Source of the DNA: Nissolia schottii
Taxonomy: Eukaryota; Streptophyta; Magnoliopsida; Fabales; Fabaceae
DNA: 64,000 nt
Assembly (NCBI GenBank): GCA_003254905.1
Contig: QANU01033994.1
Location: 5,957-69,956 of the forward strand
Reading direction: 5' to 3'
Below are positions 59,468 to 64,000 of the stretch, in pieces. The notes beneath the pieces were generated by a model that worked only from the letters and a program-made list of their open reading frames with translations, did no database searches and was not told the origin of the DNA. Each line of letters starts with the position of its first letter. The stretch's first letter is position 1. The position numbers and the translations under genes are program-made.

Positions 59468-60889
59468 TGTTGGAAAACGAAACTAAGAACCAATTAAGTT
59501 GTTTAACCAATTTAGTTTCCTCTTTAAACAATTTATAGTGAACGGGCCAATGGTAATTAGACAAGTGGAAAAGAGAGGTACAGCCACGTAGAAGCATGGA
59601 TAGTACAGGGGCCATGCAGTCACGCGCGTGCACGTGATGCCCATTTGATTTTATTGATCTAAACAAAAACGTCAACGTGTCGCGTCATTACGGCTCAAAC
59701 GTGTGGCTCAGTAAGGCGTATGTAGTGTCACCGTGTCAGAAGACGGACAAAAGTACCCCTACACACAAAGATAGTAATTGGTGGGCCAGAGTCACAGGAA
59801 ACGGACAAAATAACATTAGGAAGTGGGGCCCAAAACCCACGAGGAGAGAGCCCAAAGAGAAAGGAAAAGACAGAAGTGTCAGTCCAATGAATGGATCTTG
59901 TATGCAATTGATGGGGAAACGGATTAGTCATCGATGCCCCTTCGGATAAGCACGCCACCTGTTTCCTCGAACCCACCTCCTCCTTCTCTCTCTAACCCTA
60001 CACGTTAATATCAGATTCTTACTAATCTCACCATTAATTAATAGAGTTTAATTATAATATATAAAATTATTTTTACATGTTTATATGATAATTTTATTTA
60101 TATGTACAATTTTTTAAGTAATAATAAAAAAATTAATTATTTTTATTTTTATGATATGATTTAATTAGATATAAAATATATTATTTTACAAAAATCATAC
60201 ATATATAAAATATTTTTTTTTGAGAAAGTATACAATTTTTACATTATCAATTCATATAATTAAATTCTAATTAATATTAATATTAATATTATTATTTATG
60301 AAAATGATAAGAGAAAAATTCACCAATGTCCTAAATGTATTTCTTAAAAAGTTAAGTAAAAATAATACATTAAAATTATAAGATTTAAAATTTTTAATAC
60401 ATTAAATATATGTTAAAAATCTTTACATCTTTTTGCTTTAAATTTTTTTTATAAATTCTGTTTAATAATGAAGTAAGTTGTGATTAGAGTATGAGAAATA
60501 TTCAAATGATCATTTTATAAACATTATAAATTATTAATTATTAGCTTTTTGATATATTTTTTAAAATATTATAAATTTAAATAATGACCATGAAATATAT
60601 TTTATCCCAATCCAAGTATTGACTAGGAAGACCCCAAAATTCGACAGAGACACAAAGGGCCCACCACTACCTAAAACCACAATTATTGACACAAAACCAC
60701 GTCATTAAGTGGCTTTTCTTAATCTCCATATCTTCTATAAATTAACACCCCTTCTGCATCATTCACATCTCACAAACACAACGAACGTTTCTGAGTTCCT
60801 GAGGCAAAAGATACCGTCACAAAATACAAGACTTTTTTGTTTAAAAAAAAAAAAAAAAAAGGAAGATAGAAAACAAAAAGAACTCAAAG
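59468..60889. other. Intergenic stretch and promoter of the 60890 gene
   Basis: The part at 59560-60000 is GC-richer with CACGTG-like words (GTGCACGTGATG near 59628) but no recognised gene. The part at 60030-60600 is very AT-rich. Two AAAACCAC direct half-sites (60673-60680 and 60693-60700) and TCTATAAATT (about 60733-60742) form a likely promoter for the last DUF3774 gene. A poly(A) run of 19 lies at 60843-60860, in the leader. Confidence 0.5.
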
Positions 60890-61174
60890 ATGAGTTACTT
60901 GAACCGTGTTTGGATGGCGGCTTCGGTGGCCGTAGCACAGGGCCACACCGACCCTGGCTACAAGTGCAAGACCGCCGTCAAGTCCATCCACCAGAACCGC
61001 ACCCGCCTCATCTCCACCGGAGGCTTCTCCGACCTCCGCCCGTTGTCCGGCGTCATGGAATCTGACGCCGCTGGAGCTCCAGCGGGGAGCGGATCCGGCG
61101 CGGAGGACCGCCGGAGACAGGCCGACGACTCTCTCCGGAAAGTGATGTACTTGAACTGCTGGGGCCAGGGCTGA
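60890..61174 (+). CDS. Wound-responsive DUF3774 family protein, GC-rich divergent member
   Basis: A 94-aa single-exon member starting MSYLNRVWMAASVAVAQGHT, then DPGYKCKTAVKSIHQNRTRL, an acidic/Gly/Ala linker (ESDAAGAPAGSGSGAEDR) and the tail QADDSLRKVMYLNCWGQG. It keeps the family plan but differs clearly from the five clustered copies. The SEESLRT word is DDSLRK, and the end is WGQG rather than WGPN. Codon third positions are G/C-rich, unlike those copies, so it is an older paralogue rather than a recent tandem duplicate. The GC-richness also creates a 194-aa antisense frame (60958-61542), judged spurious. Confidence 0.88.
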   Translation: MSYLNRVWMAASVAVAQGHTDPGYKCKTAVKSIHQNRTRLISTGGFSDLRPLSGVMESDAAGAPAGSGSGAEDRRRQADDSLRKVMYLNCWGQG

Positions 61175-62220
61175 ACCTCCTCCGGGCTCCGCCGCCTGTG
61201 GCGTTTGAGTTCACCGGAGATGAATTGACACGGATCGCGTTTTCGAGACGAGATCGGATCCGATGAGCCAAAGGAGAGTGAGTTGACCGAGTCAAATCGG
61301 GGGTGACTCGGTTGATGATTAGAGGTTGAAAACTTCTTAGGCTTATTGATGATCTTTTGTAAATAGAAATTGTACAGCTGAGAATGGTTTCGAACCCCTA
61401 ACACAGTAAAATTTGCAGTGTTGAAGATGAAAATGGAAAATTTGACAGACTCTTGGTCTTGTTTTACTTTAGAATTTCTGCTTATTAATAACAATCTTGA
61501 CCTAAAAATATGTTGAAACTTCAAGTTTAGGCTAAGAATCAATCAAGGAAATTCCTTCCTATGGCGTTCTCTGCAGAAAACGTAGAAAATTCAGGTGCTT
61601 TGAAAGGAGATTTTGTTCACATAAACAGTGGGATCTATTGGTTAGTTGACTTAAGAGGCTTTCTGCACTGAAGGAGTTTCTTAAATGTTAGTGAGGCTAT
61701 GTTAGGCTTTTTTAAGCAGTGTTTGCATTTGTATACTAGCCTAGCAAATCGAGTTTGTATGATTCTATAATTATTTACGCTACCAAGGTTGCAATTTAAT
61801 GATATGAATGTGACTACAAGCCGCAGACATGGTTCAATGGCCCTGTCAAGTCTCACCCAGCTTTTTCGGAAAACAAGAGTAAACGTTCAGTGGGGAAGGA
61901 AGCTTTGTAAAATGTTAGGTAAAGTGAAGATCTTCGGATGGACGATGCTCATGAGTTGTGACATATTAATGATGGGGGAAAGTAAAATTCAACGTGAACA
62001 TACTTACCCCTTTTGCATTATATAGGGGATGTAAATATGTTGCAATTGAAATAGATTGCCTATTATTGGTTGAAGATTGAAGGAAGATTGAAACTGGTGA
62101 CTTGGGAACTACTATGTCAGATTTGATCATGCAATCAAGCAGTTTTGACTACTGTTTCTTTTTTGTTATGTGAATAGGAAAGCAAATCGAGCTCCCATGT
62201 CCTTTGTCTTTAGATAGCAT
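61175..62220. other. 3' UTR and intergenic DNA
   Basis: 3' UTR of the preceding gene to about 61350, then non-coding DNA. The frames at 61635-61856 (-) and 61789-62025 (+) carry no recognised motif. Confidence 0.45.
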
Positions 62221-62224
62221 CATT

Positions 62225-62905
62225 TATTATTTTAGAGTAAATACTCAAATTGATCATTGAAAATGATTGGTGGTCAAGTCAGTTCTTAAAAAAATTTTAG
62301 TATCACATTAGTTTTTATAAAATTTAGACAGTACTCACATTAGTCTCTTGTCCAAAACAACTGTGACAAAGGACAAAAGAATTCAAAATAAAGTCGTATT
62401 GAACGTCGGGACCAAAACAATTTTTTTTAGGAACGAAGAAAATGAATGTTTTTTAAAATCACTTGAATAAACCTCCTTATCTCCACACATTTATTCTTCC
62501 TCTTCCACCACCACTAACTCCATAACCACCACCAACTTCACAACCATTCCACTACCACTAGTGCACTCTCATAATCACCACACTTTGCCAATCAAAAGAA
62601 CAAAGCAAAAGTTAAAATAACAAAACCCATAAGAAAATCTCAATTTAAAGGCGATTGTTTTACCCAATTTAGTCTCTGAAAAAATTCGTTTTACTTAACT
62701 TGATTCCTGTGTCTAATACAAAATCATTAAACGACATCATTTTGAGTTTCATCATCTGTCAAAATTGTTTTAGACAAAAGAATTAACGTAAATAATGTTT
62801 AAATTTTTAGGGACCATGATGACACTAAAAAGATTTTAAGGACCAAATTCGGCGATGAAAGGACCATGTTGATGTTGGGTATTAACTCATTCTTTTATGA
62901 AAACC
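62225..62905. mobile_element. Decayed MULE-like inverted-repeat element
   Basis: The left arm 'GAGTAAATACTCAAATTGAT' ... 'AGTATCACATTAGTTTTTAT' ... 'TCTTGTCCAAAACAACTGTG' matches, with many changes, the reversed right arm 'GAGTTAATACCCAACATCAA' ... 'AGTGTCATCATGGTCCCTAA' ... 'TTTTGTCTAAAACAATTTTG'. It is about 680 bp with no coding. The style ('AGTCTCTTGTCC', 'GGTCCTTTCATC') matches the other MULE ends in this window. Confidence 0.5.
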
Positions 62906-62962
62906 TTTGTCTCTGCGTGTGTGTTAATTTACTCAAAGGAAGGTCTTAGTATGCACAAATAA

Positions 62963-62991
62963 TAATGATAATAATAATAATAATAATAATT
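62963..62991. repeat. (AAT)n microsatellite
   Basis: A trinucleotide run of about nine AAT/ATA units. Confidence 0.85.
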
Positions 62992-63410
62992 AAAAAAAGA
63001 AAAAAGAGGAAGGCCTTAGAGCCACCTCTTTCCTAATAACAATTTATTAAGAGAAGGGTACTGACTAGGGGAGCGACTGCAAATGAAAGGAATGAGTAGA
63101 GCACTATATAGCTAAAATATCAAATCAGCCTAAACAAATTATATCATAAAAAACTCAAGGAACAAAAATTGGTGCAACCGTAAGGTACAACAAGGTACAA
63201 GATTTACAGTGGGGATTGGGGCAAAAACTTCCCCTGAAAATCAGAAAATTAGAGAGCCAACATTACAATATAATACGGGAACATAATGTCAAATTTTAAA
63301 TGAAAATGGATTAAAAGATTCACAACAAAACACACTGCAAGAAGCTCTGCTGATGGTACATTGGTAACAACAGCCCAAACATTTTCTTCACAGTGAAAGC
63401 AAATGCCAAA
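62992..63410 (-). other. Probable VPS18 3' UTR and downstream DNA
   Basis: This lies just downstream of the VPS18 stop codon on the minus strand. The nearest 200-250 bases (about 63180-63410) are probably 3' UTR. No other gene is recognised. Confidence 0.45.
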
Positions 63411-63581
63411 TCACACAGGCAACGAGACACTTCTATGGGGTCCAACGTTTGGTTTTATCTCCCATGATGCAACATGCTGGTCTTCCTCAGCAAGTATAAA
63501 AGGCAAAGAAATCTCTCTGATCATCAAGCTGCCGCAAAACGGGCATTCACTGGCTATAGCATCATCCAATTGTGATCGGAG
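63411..63581 (-). CDS. VPS18: VPS18 (HOPS/CORVET subunit), last exon only
   Basis: VPS18 is a core subunit of the HOPS and CORVET tethering complexes that drive vacuole and endosome fusion. On the minus strand, after an acceptor GGCAG|CTCC at 63582-63583, the exon encodes 56 residues: LRSQLDDAIASECPFCGSLM, IREISLPFILAEEDQHVASW, EIKPNVGPHRSVSLPV, then TGA (63411-63413). The CPFC word is the second half of the C-terminal RING-like zinc finger; the first half lies in an upstream exon beyond the window. The remaining 5' part, of a protein near 1000 aa, is outside. The sequence 63582-64000 is intron containing a MITE. The plus-strand 80-aa frame (63403-63645) is the shadow of this exon. Confidence 0.85.
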   Translation of the reverse strand, partial: LRSQLDDAIASECPFCGSLMIREISLPFILAEEDQHVASWEIKPNVGPHRSVSLPV

Positions 63582-63811
63582 CTGCCATCAATTTGGCACG
63601 AAGTTGTTATTCAAGTCCATGAACATAAACATAATAAGCATTTGAGAGTGAAATGTAAATGTAGTTTCTTTCATGCCTAATTAACTTATAAGCACGTTAC
63701 ATTTTCATGCCTAATGAACTTAATTTATCATAAGCTGAATGAATGCACAACAATAAATATTTAGAAATCAAATTGAACAACCACCCATAACCTATGGAAA
63801 TAATAAGAGTG

Positions 63812-63970
63812 ATGCTTGGGAGACCTAACTTTTAAACCTATATATCAATCTACATACTTTGAGGAATGACACTTGGTATTTTAATGAACAAAATAGAAAA
63901 TAAAATGCTAAGTGTCATTCATCAAAGTGTAGGTTGATAAGTAGGTTTAAAAGTTAGGTCTGGCAAACAT
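63812..63970. mobile_element. Palindromic MITE in a VPS18 intron
   Basis: The left arm AGACCTAACTTTTAAACCTA continues to 'GAATGACACTTGGTATTTTA'. The reversed right arm reads 'AGACCTAACTTTTAAACCTA' and 'GAATGACACTTAGCATTTTA', so the element would fold into a hairpin of about 65 bp per arm. Outer words ATGCTTGGG and, reversed, ATGTTTGCC extend the match. The same family occurs at 27340-27488. It lies upstream of the last VPS18 exon, in the inferred intron. Confidence 0.8.
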
Positions 63971-64000
63971 TTTTCTTTCATAATTTCACCCATTATCTAC

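Noticed and set aside
60958-61542. 194-aa minus-strand open frame
   Set aside because: It is the antisense of the GC-rich DUF3774 gene at 60890-61174. No domain is visible and the sense protein is a clear family member.
63403-63645. 80-aa plus-strand frame
   Set aside because: Antisense shadow of the VPS18 terminal exon.

Overview
This window looks like nuclear DNA of a flowering plant, most likely a legume close to soybean (Glycine). The genes have GT-AG introns and plant-only families, the intergenic DNA is AT-rich, and it is full of plant transposons (Mutator-like, hAT, Stowaway, copia LTR, LINE). The species is an inference from family content and base composition; no database was consulted.

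Layout. 1-5940: a decayed Mutator-like (MULE) transposase region present in two tandem copies, a copia-type LTR fossil, and the end of a second MULE-like element. 6100-11870 (+): an intact-looking diacylglycerol kinase gene of the plant DGK5 type, 12 coding exons, 487 aa. 13036-15523 (-): THF1/PSB29, a chloroplast thylakoid-formation protein, 5 exons, 310 aa, convergent with the kinase. 15600-30800: gene-poor, with a MULE flanked by near-perfect 9-bp target duplications (19211-20477), a tandem-repeat block, a Stowaway MITE, and a MULE with exact 19-bp inverted ends and an exact 9-bp duplication (24769-26695) that itself carries a hAT element with an exact 8-bp duplication (25403-26067).

30877-61174 (+): seven genes of the small wound-responsive (DUF3774) family, all on one strand. 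Six have open frames and one (40913-41160) is broken by a frameshift. Several share a promoter layout: an AACCAC ... TGGTTTT motif pair upstream of a TATA box. Between them lie MITEs, a second copia fossil, a LINE ORF1 remnant, and nested MULE/hAT insertions. At 48880-52350 sits an unusual transposon-like unit on the minus strand: a plant-mobile-domain-like gene whose introns are packed with about 40 copies of a 13-bp word, TGCACAAAC(A/T)TTA.

53711-56966 (+): a VAP4-type vesicle-associated (MSP-domain) protein, 7 exons, 270 aa. 59387-59458 (+): tRNA-Glu(CTC). 63411-63581 (-): the last exon of VPS18, whose remainder lies beyond the right edge.

The housekeeping genes act in separate compartments (lipid signalling, chloroplast, ER contact sites, vacuolar trafficking) and are not a functional unit. 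The DUF3774 genes are a true local family that probably responds together to wounding or stress.
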